From CAZXTR01 sp964643615 (GTDB lineage: Bacteria; Pseudomonadota; Alphaproteobacteria; CAAHEQ01; UBA3637), in NCBI GenBank assembly GCA_964643615.1, contig CAZXTR010000035.1, positions 1-8,617 on the forward strand: a DNA stretch of 8,617 nucleotides, given 5' to 3'. Made by a program: the position numbers and the translations under genes. Positions 1 to 6,943 of this stretch are shown piece by piece; positions within the stretch are counted from its first letter, which is position 1, and the number at the start of each line of letters is the position of its first letter. The notes beneath the pieces are model-generated. The model saw nothing but the letters and a program-made list of their open reading frames with translations. It searched no databases and had not been told where the DNA came from.

Positions 1-76
<76 letters not shown>

Positions 77-89
77 ACTATAAAGAGAG

Positions 90-118
90 CTTATACAGGA
101 AGTCTTTCTAGAAATCAA
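90..118 (-). promoter_or_regulatory. Predicted promoter of tRNA-Thr
   Basis: On the minus strand, a -35 TTGATT (118-113) is separated by 17 nt from a -10 TATAAG (95-90). These match four and five of six consensus bases. Transcription would begin around 83-84, a few bases before the tRNA 5' end at 76, which is the expected geometry for a tRNA gene. Confidence 0.55.
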
Positions 119-157
119 GTTCTTTTTTCTATTTTTTGATATTTTTCTTTTCTTTAG

Positions 158-185
158 TTGTTTTTTCTTTTTCTTATGTTAAAAT
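158..185 (+). promoter_or_regulatory. Weak candidate promoter of the VirB8/DotI-like gene
   Basis: TTGTTT (158-163) and TAAAAT (180-185) are 16 nt apart and would start a transcript near 192. The -10 is good and the -35 is poor, in a T-rich stretch where chance matches are likely. If real, it would exclude translation from the upstream start at 136 and agrees with a start at 211. Confidence 0.35.
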
Positions 186-210
186 GCAATTATCATTTTG
201 GGGAGGGCGG

Positions 211-1086
211 ATGAGTTCTATTTTTTCGGTGATATTTTCGTCTATTTTAAAATATAAAAAGCAAAAGACAAATGATATCATGGGTGTTTATCCAGGCAGA
301 GTTCATGTGTGTGCTTTGCCTGAACGCCGTTATTTAAAAACATCAAGAGTAATGGCTTTGATAGCCCTTATGAGCATCGCTGGGAATTTTGCTTTAGCAT
401 TTGTTTATATGGATATGGCATCATCTGTTTCTTCAATGATTGCAACGCCGTTGTCGGCAGAGGATACAATAGCTTCACGTATGAAAAGAAGAACGTATTT
501 ATACCGTATTGATCCCTATCATCAAAAAATTAAACAAATAGAATTGGCGGAATCTTTTTCCTCATCGTTGAATTTAATGGTCGAAAGCTTAATTGAAGAA
601 CATATATTAATGCTTTATAGTGTAGTGCCAAGTTATGAAATAATGGAACAAAGATTTTCTCCGACAGGCAAGATGGCTTTGTCTGTTAGCGAGGGGGGGA
701 GGACCATTTTAGAACAAGAAAAAGTAAAAGCATTAAATGATTCGAAAAATGGTATCACTCGTAAAGTTTATATTTATTTTCTCCAGAGAGTAAATACGAA
801 CCTTTTTGAAGTTATCTTTGACGTTTTTTCCTTTGACAAGAATGTCAACGGATATAGGGTGTGTCGATGCCTTGAAAAAGATGACGCGTGCTTGACTTGC
901 CTGCGTGAAGAATCTCAAAACATAACAAGGCATCGAGTATTTTTAAGGTATGCATTTAATGCCCAATTGAATTCGACACAACGTAAGCAGTATAACCCTT
1001 TTTTGTTTAATATTTATATGTATGCCGATTTTATAGTTCCCATACATAATAATGATATGTGGACGGATGTAGATAGAATACTTTAA
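211..1086 (+). CDS. VirB8/DotI(IcmL)-like inner-membrane protein, putative type IV secretion component
   Basis: The predicted protein has 291 residues. I chose the ATG at 211 because GGGAGG lies 4 nt upstream. The frame is open back to 136, but the added N-terminus is low-complexity and lacks a ribosome-binding site. About 46 cytoplasmic residues are followed by one transmembrane helix (about 47-69, Ala/Leu/Met-rich) and a roughly 220-residue periplasmic domain. That domain starts with an alpha-helical stretch ending in a 'RFSPTGK' turn. Alternating beta segments follow (KVYIYFLQRV, FEVIFDVFSF, and near the end YNPFLFNIYMY). This helix-then-sheet order and the NP motif before the last strand are typical of VirB8, TraE and DotI/IcmL scaffold proteins. 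Identity is too low to choose a subfamily. An unusual cluster of four Cys (218, 220, 227, 230) sits in the periplasmic part. No other secretion genes are adjacent, so it is an orphan here. Alternative: an unrelated single-pass membrane protein with an NTF2-like fold. Confidence 0.5.
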   Translation: MSSIFSVIFSSILKYKKQKTNDIMGVYPGRVHVCALPERRYLKTSRVMALIALMSIAGNFALAFVYMDMASSVSSMIATPLSAEDTIASRMKRRTYLYRIDPYHQKIKQIELAESFSSSLNLMVESLIEEHILMLYSVVPSYEIMEQRFSPTGKMALSVSEGGRTILEQEKVKALNDSKNGITRKVYIYFLQRVNTNLFEVIFDVFSFDKNVNGYRVCRCLEKDDACLTCLREESQNITRHRVFLRYAFNAQLNSTQRKQYNPFLFNIYMYADFIVPIHNNDMWTDVDRIL

Positions 1087-1445
1087 ACGCGTCCATAGGC
1101 ATCTTCATAGCGGATAATATCTGATTCGTCTAAGGTATCTCCTGTTTGAACTTCGATGAAAGCGATAGATGAATCTGTTTCGTTAGCTATACGATGTTTC
1201 ATTTCTTTGGGGATAAAAATCACAGAATTTGAAGACTTTTGGATAATATCATTTCCCAACGTAACTGTTGCCGTTCCATCTACAATAATCCAATATTCAT
1301 CCCGAAAGTGGTGAGATTGTAGGGATAATTTTTTTCCGCAGAGTACGAAAATTTGTTTTACAATGTAATTTTTCCCAACCCCTATCACTTCCCAAGTTCC
1401 CCAGGGCCTTGTATCTTTATCACCAAGTTTATATTCTATTGTCAT
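1083..1445 (-). CDS. Stand-alone cupin, mannose-6-phosphate isomerase type II domain
   Basis: This 120-residue protein corresponds to the C-terminal cupin of bifunctional mannose-1-phosphate guanylyltransferase/mannose-6-phosphate isomerases (ManC/AlgA type). The nucleotidyltransferase half is absent. Visible family signatures are RPWGTWEV (13-20), the metal-site block LSLQSHHFRDEYWIIVDGTA (40-59), the second cupin motif with PKEMKH (79-84), VQTGDTLDESDI (99-110) and a final EDAYGR. Likely metal ligands are Q43, H45, E50 and H84. In family members the first block usually reads MHHHRxEHW, so a third His and the EHW His have become Phe and Tyr here. The likely role is fructose-6-phosphate/mannose-6-phosphate isomerisation or another sugar-phosphate step, but stand-alone members are often uncharacterised. 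It is convergent with the preceding gene and the two stop codons share bases. The ATG at 1445 is the only plausible start. The nearest AGGAA is about 15 nt away, so initiation is weak or leaderless. Confidence 0.85.
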   Translation of the reverse strand: MTIEYKLGDKDTRPWGTWEVIGVGKNYIVKQIFVLCGKKLSLQSHHFRDEYWIIVDGTATVTLGNDIIQKSSNSVIFIPKEMKHRIANETDSSIAFIEVQTGDTLDESDIIRYEDAYGRV

Positions 1446-1453
1446 AAGGCGTA

Positions 1454-1482
1454 TGATTAGAGGTTCCTTTTGTTTTTGTCAA
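1454..1482 (-). promoter_or_regulatory. Possible promoter of the cupin gene
   Basis: A perfect minus-strand TTGACA (1482-1477) lies 17 nt from TAATCA (1459-1454), which is a poor -10. Transcription would start only a few bases before the ATG at 1445, giving a nearly leaderless message. That would fit the lack of a well-spaced ribosome-binding site. The -35 is convincing and the -10 is not. Confidence 0.3.
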
Positions 1483-1640
1483 ATGAAAAAAAACTTTCTT
1501 TTTCGGATTAAACAGTGTATGGCTAACCAAAAGAAAGAGAATCTTTATAGGAAACAAAGTTATTTTATTAAATAAGCTCTCAAAAAAAAGATTAATTTTT
1601 TGGGTTCAAGGTACTCTATTATAGCGAGTGCAAAGGCTTC

Positions 1641-2576
1641 TATTTCTGGCATGAATGGGTTTCGGCTATAGTAAATGCTAGAGCATTTTCCTTTCTTGCT
1701 GGCGGTTTTTCGGTCCCAGAAGATTTGGAAAAAGAAATTATTTTAACTCAACGACGAACGAAACAACCATTTGGGGTGAACTTAATAGTGATGCATCCCT
1801 GTTTGGATGATTTAGCAGAAATATGCATCTGTTGTCGAGTTTCTCATGTTATGTTGGTGAGAGGACCACCTTCTTCTCAGCTTGTTAAAAAATTAAAAGA
1901 AGGTCATGTGAAAGTGATGTCCTTTGCCCCGACTCTAGTGCTTTCAAAGCGCTTAATTAAAATGGGAGTTGATACTTTGGTTATTGAAGGAAATGAATTG
2001 GGTAGACATATTGGCCCTGTGAATACGATTGTTTTAATGTAAGAAATGTTACCTGTTATTCATGAAATTCCTATTTTTGTTGCAGGATGTGTTGGAACAG
2101 GAGCAATGATATCAACTTGTTTATTGATAGGTGCTTTAGGTTGTCAGTTGGGCACTTCTTTTGTTTGTATCAAAGAATGTCAAGTGCATCCCGATTTTAA
2201 AAAAGTCTATATAAATGATTCGTCACGAGATGCAGTGCCGACTGTACAAGTGTCTCAAAATTTCACCGTTATTATTCCCGTTCGTTCTTTAAATAACCAA
2301 GCTCACCGTGCGTTTTACGAACATCAAGTGAAGCTTGTTGAAGCGTATAAAAATGGAAGTTTGACAATTGCTCAAGCACGTTCTAAAATCGAATCGTTTT
2401 GGGCGGGAGCTTTGAAAAAGGCTGTGCATAATGGTAATGTTGATGAAGAGTCTGTCATGGCAGCTACAAATTGTAGGAATCGTTCGCCAAGAATCAACAG
2501 CTAAGAGAGTTGTTGAGTGCTTTTTTTAGAAGCGCAAGAGGCTTTGGAGCAAATGAAAAAACGTTTAGAGGTTTAA
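1641..2576 (+). pseudogene. Degraded nitronate monooxygenase (2-nitropropane dioxygenase/FabK-like) gene
   Basis: The remains follow the nitronate monooxygenase fold in order: AIVNARAFSFLAGG (FMN-site region), PFGVNLIVMHP, VSHVMLVRG, DTLVIEGNELGRHIGP with the catalytic-type His, then VAGCVGTG, GCQLGTSFV and SFWAGALKKAV. Reading is interrupted at least three times, probably four. The 5' end is shortened and probably frameshifted near 1650. An in-frame TAA sits at 2040-2042, within the segment that normally reads VLLPQ. A one-base insertion near 2464 moves the family signature GQIVGIVRQESTAK into another frame. A T-run at 2521-2527, one base short, shifts the frame back. With these repaired the protein would end EALEQMKKRLEV at the TAA 2574-2576, 2 nt before ptsP. 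The usual GGHIGP motif is changed to GRHIGP. The two visible open pieces (about 1725-2042 from a TTG, and 2046-2504) are fragments, not separate genes. When intact it would have been an FMN-dependent oxidoreductase cotranscribed with ptsP. Confidence 0.88.
2567..2571 (+). promoter_or_regulatory. Ribosome-binding site deciding the ptsP start
   Basis: AGAGG lies 7 nt before the ATG at 2579, inside the last codons of the pseudogene. The ptsP frame is open upstream to a TTG at 2510, but that extension overlaps pseudogene tail sequence and has no family resemblance, so 2579 is the start. Confidence 0.75.
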
Positions 2577-2578
2577 AT

Positions 2579-4846
2579 ATGGTGGAAAATAAAAATCTTG
2601 AAGAACTTTCTTCTCGTCGTTTATTAAAGCGGTTGCGGGATGTCATGACACAAGATTCTGCCACTCAAGATAAATTGGATGAGATTGTTAAATTTGTTGC
2701 ATTAGAGCTTCATTTTCCAGTTTGTTCTTTCTATTATTTGCAACCTGGTGATATTTTAGAATTGTTTTCAAATTACGGACTGAACAAAAAGGCTATTCAC
2801 GAAACAACATTACGTATGGGTGAAGGTTTAGTGGGTGAGGTTGCTATACAAAAAAAAGCATTGTCTTTTAACAACGTTTGGAAACATCCAAGTTTCGTTT
2901 ATAAACCTGAAACGGGGGAGAAACCATTCAAATCTTTATTGGGGGTCCCTGTTTTAAAAGGAAGTTATGTGTTGGGAGTTTTATCTGTTCAAACAGAAGA
3001 TCCTTATACTTATAATGAGGATGAAATTGAAATATTGGAAACAGTGGCAATGGTGCTTGCTCAGATGTTGAGTTCAGCCGATTTTAAAAGCAGGGGACAA
3101 GGCATATTGATGTCGAAAAAGGATTTCCAATCTAAATTAGAAGGGGTCCGGTTGGCCTTTGGTATTGCTATTGGTAAAGCCTTTGTCCATAATCGTTTGA
3201 ATCGTGTCTCTGATTTGGTTTCGGCGGACGAAACGGTTGAATTAAAAAGATTGAACGATGCATTGTTGACGATGGATAAAGAATTGGACCAATTATTGGC
3301 TTCCCCAGATTTAAGTGATGAAAATGTGGAAATTTTTGAAACTTACCGTATGTTTACAAAGGATAAAGGTTGGATTCAAAAAATTACAGATTATATTCAT
3401 ACAGGATTGACAGCTGCTACAGCTGTGCAAAAAGTTGCTGATGATATGACAGAACGGATGTCGATGATTTCAGACCCTTATTTAAAGGAGCGTATTCATG
3501 ATTTTCAAGATTTAGCAGATCGTTTACAACAACATTTTGCTGGTCGTAATTTGTCGGATAAAAACGATAAATTGGATGTGAATACAATTTTGATTGCAAA
3601 GTCTATGGGGCCAGCAGAATTGTTGGATTACGATAGATCTAAAATAAAAGCGTTAGTTTTGGAAGAAGGATCGCCGACAATGCACGTGGTTATTGTGGCA
3701 CGATCTTTAAATATTCCGGTTGTCGGTGGGTTTAAAGACATTACTTCGTTTGTACAAAAAGATGACATTATTGCAGTGGATGGAGATGGAGGATTTATCT
3801 TTGTTAATCCATCAGAGGATATTTTGAAAGATTATCGTGCACATATTGATTTGATTGATAAATTACGGCGTAGGTACGAAACTTTAAAAGGTGTTCCTTG
3901 CCGAACATTGGACGGTGTTGATGTGTCTTTGAATATTAATGCGGGGCTAGCAATTGATGTGTTGTCTTTGGGAGATGGAATGGCTGATGGGATTGGGCTT
4001 TATCGGACAGAATTACCTTTTATGTCTACAGCTCAATTACCAGATGCGCAAGCACAAACAGAAATTTATAGGCGTGTCTTGTTAAGTGCTGAAGGAAAAC
4101 CAGTTATATTTCGAACTTTAGACATTGGCTCGGATAAAGTTTTGCCTTATATTCAACATAAAACTGAAGAAAATCCAGCGATGGGATGGCGTTCTATTCG
4201 TATTTCATTGGATAGACGTTCGATTTTACGTGTGCAATTGAGAGCTTTTATCCGTGCAATTAATGGCGGAATTTTATATGTTATGTTCCCTATGATTACG
4301 GATGTTGATGAATTTATTGATGCTAAAAAAACGTTGCAAATTGAATTACATCGAGAAAAAGAAAAAGGGCATATTTTGCCTAAAGAAATTAAAGTAGGGA
4401 CAATGTTGGAAGTACCATCGTTGGCTTTTCAATTGGATGAGTTGTTGCCTCTTGTAGATTTTATTTCTATCGGAAGTAATGATTTATCACAGTTTTTATT
4501 TGCAACGGATAGAAGCGACCCTACTATTTGGGAAAGATGCGATGTTTTATCGCCATCTATGTTAAAAATGTTGAAATATATAACGGACAAATGTTGTGAA
4601 TATCATGTGCCGTGCTCGCTGTGTGGAGAAATGGCAGGCAAACCATTAGATGCTATGGTTCTTGTTGCACTTGGAATTACAAGATTGTCGATGAGTGTTT
4701 CTGCCCTGGGGGCTGTGAAGGCAATGATTCTATCGATGAATGCATCTCACGTACAAGAATATTTATTCTCTATTTTGTCGTCTAAAGATCATTCTTTGCG
4801 TGAAAAAATAAGAAGTTTTGCAGTTGATCATGGTGTTGTTATTTAA
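2579..4846 (+). CDS. ptsP: Phosphoenolpyruvate-protein phosphotransferase PtsP (enzyme I-Ntr)
   Basis: This 755-residue cytoplasmic enzyme transfers phosphate from PEP to NPr in the nitrogen phosphotransferase relay, which then modifies EIIA-Ntr. Domain order and length are those of full-size EI-Ntr. A sensory GAF domain spans about 30-170, with FxSLLGVPVL and VLGVLSVQ strands. The PEP-utilising N-terminal helical domain is at about 190-320. The swivelling phosphohistidine domain is at about 335-407, with His369 in SPTMHVVIVARSLNIPVVGG. The TIM barrel is at about 430-720, with GIGLYRTE (Arg476), RTLDIGSDK, NPAMGWR, MLEVPS, IGSNDLSQF and LCGEMAG carrying the catalytic Cys682. The residue before the active His is Met where Ser is usual; the catalytic residues themselves are present. 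It follows the pseudogene by 2 nt and precedes the glmU-like gene by 9 nt. NPr and EIIA-Ntr genes are not in the window. Confidence 0.97.
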   Translation: MVENKNLEELSSRRLLKRLRDVMTQDSATQDKLDEIVKFVALELHFPVCSFYYLQPGDILELFSNYGLNKKAIHETTLRMGEGLVGEVAIQKKALSFNNVWKHPSFVYKPETGEKPFKSLLGVPVLKGSYVLGVLSVQTEDPYTYNEDEIEILETVAMVLAQMLSSADFKSRGQGILMSKKDFQSKLEGVRLAFGIAIGKAFVHNRLNRVSDLVSADETVELKRLNDALLTMDKELDQLLASPDLSDENVEIFETYRMFTKDKGWIQKITDYIHTGLTAATAVQKVADDMTERMSMISDPYLKERIHDFQDLADRLQQHFAGRNLSDKNDKLDVNTILIAKSMGPAELLDYDRSKIKALVLEEGSPTMHVVIVARSLNIPVVGGFKDITSFVQKDDIIAVDGDGGFIFVNPSEDILKDYRAHIDLIDKLRRRYETLKGVPCRTLDGVDVSLNINAGLAIDVLSLGDGMADGIGLYRTELPFMSTAQLPDAQAQTEIYRRVLLSAEGKPVIFRTLDIGSDKVLPYIQHKTEENPAMGWRSIRISLDRRSILRVQLRAFIRAINGGILYVMFPMITDVDEFIDAKKTLQIELHREKEKGHILPKEIKVGTMLEVPSLAFQLDELLPLVDFISIGSNDLSQFLFATDRSDPTIWERCDVLSPSMLKMLKYITDKCCEYHVPCSLCGEMAGKPLDAMVLVALGITRLSMSVSALGAVKAMILSMNASHVQEYLFSILSSKDHSLREKIRSFAVDHGVVI

Positions 4847-4855
4847 AGGATTTTT

Positions 4856-5761
4856 ATGAAAAAAGCAATTATATTGGCGGCTGGTCGTGGAACACGAATG
4901 AAGTCGGATAAGTTTAAAGTATTACATTGTATTGGTGGGCGTCCAATGATACTAGAATTGTTATCTAGCCTGCAAATGGGAGGTATTGATGAAGTGGCTC
5001 TTGTTGTATCTCCACACATGGTTTCTCTTCAAAATGACGTTGGTTCAGTGCGTTTTGCAGTTCAAGAGAAGGCTTTGGGGACGGCTCATGCAACATTAGC
5101 TGCGCGAGATTTAATCGGTAATTTTAACGGAAAAGTTTTGATTGCTTTTGGAGACACTCCGTTGATTCGGTCTACTACTTTCCAGCATATGTTGGATGCT
5201 TTGGACGAATCAGACATTGTTGTGTTGGCTTTTGAGCCAGATGACCCAGCGCATTATGGTCGTTTAGTTGTGGATGCAAATGGATTACAATCAATTGTAG
5301 AATATAAAGATGCAAATGAAAAACAAAGGGCTATTCGTTTATGTAATGCAGGAGCTATCGCTGTGCGCGCGGAACATATTTGGAGCTTACTTTCTCAAAT
5401 AAAGAATCAAAATGTTGCCAAAGAGTATTACCTTTTTGATATGATTGAAATTGGCCGTAAGCAAGGTTTAAAAATGAACGTTGTTAAAGGGGATAAAGAT
5501 GAAGTGATGGGTGTTAATTCTCGTAGTGACTTATCTGTTGCTGAACGCGTTTTTCAACAAAGGAAACGTCAAGAGACGATGGAAAATGGAGTTACTTTGC
5601 AAGATCCTCAAACAACATATTTTTCATATGATACACAAATAGAATCGGACGTTGTTGTTGAGCCGTGTGTTTTTTTTGGCAAAGGTGTTTACGTTGAGAA
5701 AGGAAGTATTATCCCAGCCTTTTCAAGGCTTGAAAATATACGAGTGAAAGCAAAAAAATGA
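4856..5761 (+). CDS. glmU: GlmU-type N-acetylglucosamine-1-phosphate uridylyltransferase lacking the acetyltransferase domain
   Basis: This 301-residue protein matches the N-terminal two thirds of GlmU, the cytoplasmic enzyme that makes UDP-GlcNAc for peptidoglycan and LPS. The pyrophosphorylase domain (1-~225) is complete. It has LAAGRGTRMKS (7-17), the KVLH/GGRPM block (21-31), QEKALGTAHA (70-79), GDTPL (99-103; D100 is the likely metal ligand), HYGR (133-136), EYKDA (149-153), KEYYLFD (189-195) and GVNSR (219-223; N221 is the second metal ligand). The linker (GVTLQDPQTTYF, 245-256) and about two turns of left-handed beta-helix follow. The chain stops after SRLENIRVKAKK, where full-length GlmU (about 450 residues) continues with the acetyltransferase beta-helix. 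AAGGA lies 5 nt before the ATG. The stop overlaps the next start (ATGA). Uridylyltransferase activity is expected and glucosamine-1-phosphate acetylation is not. A full-length glmU elsewhere cannot be excluded, in which case this is a paralogue. Confidence 0.9.
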   Translation: MKKAIILAAGRGTRMKSDKFKVLHCIGGRPMILELLSSLQMGGIDEVALVVSPHMVSLQNDVGSVRFAVQEKALGTAHATLAARDLIGNFNGKVLIAFGDTPLIRSTTFQHMLDALDESDIVVLAFEPDDPAHYGRLVVDANGLQSIVEYKDANEKQRAIRLCNAGAIAVRAEHIWSLLSQIKNQNVAKEYYLFDMIEIGRKQGLKMNVVKGDKDEVMGVNSRSDLSVAERVFQQRKRQETMENGVTLQDPQTTYFSYDTQIESDVVVEPCVFFGKGVYVEKGSIIPAFSRLENIRVKAKK

Positions 5762-5982
5762 AGAAGTTCTTTTGGATTTTTGGATTGATATTGTTACTTT
5801 TTATTTGTTTTGCAATATGGGCTTTTTCGAATCCGTCTGTTACTGATGTTTGTTCGGATACTATTATCGAATGTATAGAACAATCTTTGCCCGATGGCAG
5901 GTGGCCTAGATTTTACGGTGCGTTGAAGTGTGTATTTTCTAATGTCATTTGTGTGTTTTCTAATGTGAAAGAGGGATTTTGA
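5758..5982 (+). CDS. Small single-pass membrane protein of unknown function
   Basis: This 74-residue protein is not recognised. A short basic N-terminus (MKK) leads into a strongly hydrophobic helix (about 4-23, rich in Phe, Leu and Ile), so it is an inner-membrane anchor or uncleaved signal. About 50 soluble residues follow, probably periplasmic. The tail has four Cys as two pairs with equal spacing (C32/C39 and C58/C65), which could form disulfides. It also has a repeated heptad CVFSNVI/CVFSNVK. No lipobox is evident. The start ATG overlaps the glmU stop (ATGA) and its stop shares one base with the glk ATG (TGATG), so it is translationally coupled on both sides. This favours a genuine gene over a chance frame. 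It shows no resemblance to the missing GlmU acetyltransferase repeats, so it is not the cut-off half of glmU. A role in envelope or sugar metabolism would be guesswork. Confidence 0.7.
   Translation: MKKFFWIFGLILLLFICFAIWAFSNPSVTDVCSDTIIECIEQSLPDGRWPRFYGALKCVFSNVICVFSNVKEGF
5929..5970 (+). repeat. Two-copy 21-bp in-frame tandem repeat
   Basis: Copies at 5929-5949 and 5950-5970 match at 17 of 21 positions. Both begin with TGTGT and share TTTTCTAATGT. The unit is seven codons, so the small membrane protein gains CVFSNV twice. It looks like an in-frame duplication that has since diverged. Confidence 0.8.
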
Positions 5983-6938
5983 TGTTAAAGCCATTTTTGA
6001 TGATAGATATGGGGGGAACATATATTCGATTTTTAATGCAAGGTCAAAATATTTCACAAATTGTTAATTATCAAGTGTCTGATTTTAAAACGGTATTTGA
6101 TGCTATCGACAATTACTATTTCCAGACGAAAAATGATAAAACTTCCAGATTGATAATGGCAGTACCTGGGGTGACGAATGGAGAAACATTATCTTTTTTA
6201 AATAACCCATGGACTTTTTCAAAAACAGAACTATGGGAAAAACTAAATTTAAGCGAATTGAAGATTTTAAATGATTTTGAAGGCCAAGTCATTGCCATAC
6301 CTTTGTTGGCGAAAACAGATTTATATCAAATTGGAGCTGGGATAGAACAAAGTGGATTTCCAAAAGGCGTTTTGGGCGCAGGAACGGGGTTGGGTTTTGC
6401 CTATTTAATGCCTGAGAAAAAGACTTGGCGTCCTGTTGGAACAGAAGGCGGGCATGTAACAATTTCTGTACAATCTGGATTAGAATGGAAAGTTTTTAAA
6501 ATTTTGCAGAAAAAGTATACACATGTTTCTGCCGAAAGAGTGATTTCTGGTCAAGGTATTGTCAATATTTATCAAGCATTAAATAAAATATACGGGAAAC
6601 AGGAACAAAATATAACTCCTACAGAAATTATGGAAAATGCATGCCAAAAAGAGGACGTTTCTATGCAAAGTATTGAAATGATGTTTGCTTGGATGGGAAG
6701 CGTTGCAGGAAATATGGCTCTTGCTTTGAATGCCTTGGGAGGTATTTATATTACAGGGGGTATTATTCAACAAAAGGGCGTATTAGATTTGTTGCAAAAT
6801 TCTGAATTTCGCAAGCGGTTTGAAAATAAAGGACGTCGAGCAGATTATATGAGACAGATACCTACGTTCTCCGTAGTAACACATCAACGTGTGTTTTTAG
6901 GTTTGGAATATTTAGCAAACCAAAGTGTAATCACATAA
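5982..6938 (+). CDS. glk: Glucokinase (Glk, E. coli type)
   Basis: This 318-residue cytoplasmic enzyme phosphorylates glucose with ATP to glucose-6-phosphate. Length and motifs fit the bacterial glucokinase family throughout. The phosphate-1 loop is DMGGTYIRF (9-17). The catalytic block LNDFE has Asp98 as general base. The nucleotide-binding loop GAGTGLG is at 132-138. EGGHV (155-159) carries sugar-contacting residues. ERVISGQGIVNIYQAL (185-200) follows, then the second nucleotide motif ALGGIYITGG (251-260). The conserved tail has FRKRFENKGR and VVTHQ. The start is the ATG at 5982 with GAGGG 6 nt upstream. A TTG three bases earlier is in frame but worse placed. The ATG shares one base with the stop of the small membrane protein, so translation is coupled. 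It is the last gene of the ptsP run. The next gene begins 68 nt later behind its own candidate promoter. Confidence 0.96.
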   Translation: MLKPFLMIDMGGTYIRFLMQGQNISQIVNYQVSDFKTVFDAIDNYYFQTKNDKTSRLIMAVPGVTNGETLSFLNNPWTFSKTELWEKLNLSELKILNDFEGQVIAIPLLAKTDLYQIGAGIEQSGFPKGVLGAGTGLGFAYLMPEKKTWRPVGTEGGHVTISVQSGLEWKVFKILQKKYTHVSAERVISGQGIVNIYQALNKIYGKQEQNITPTEIMENACQKEDVSMQSIEMMFAWMGSVAGNMALALNALGGIYITGGIIQQKGVLDLLQNSEFRKRFENKGRRADYMRQIPTFSVVTHQRVFLGLEYLANQSVIT

Positions 6939-6943
6939 ATGAG

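Noticed and set aside
109..119. 11-mer TAGAAATCAAG next to tRNA-Thr, also present at 7674-7684 next to tRNA-Asp, as a possible attachment-site pair
   Set aside because: An exact 11-base match is expected by chance in a window this size and composition, and no integrase or other mobile gene lies between.
136..210. Longer N-terminus for the VirB8/DotI-like protein
   Set aside because: There is no ribosome-binding site at 136, the extension is Phe/Ser-rich low complexity, and a much better site precedes the ATG at 211.
1725..2504. Two adjacent same-frame open pieces as separate genes
   Set aside because: They are consecutive parts of one nitronate monooxygenase fold split by an in-frame TAA. 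The first begins at an unsupported TTG in mid-domain.
5794..6057. Minus-strand 87-residue open frame
   Set aside because: It is antisense to the small membrane protein and the glk start, has no ribosome-binding site and shows no family resemblance.
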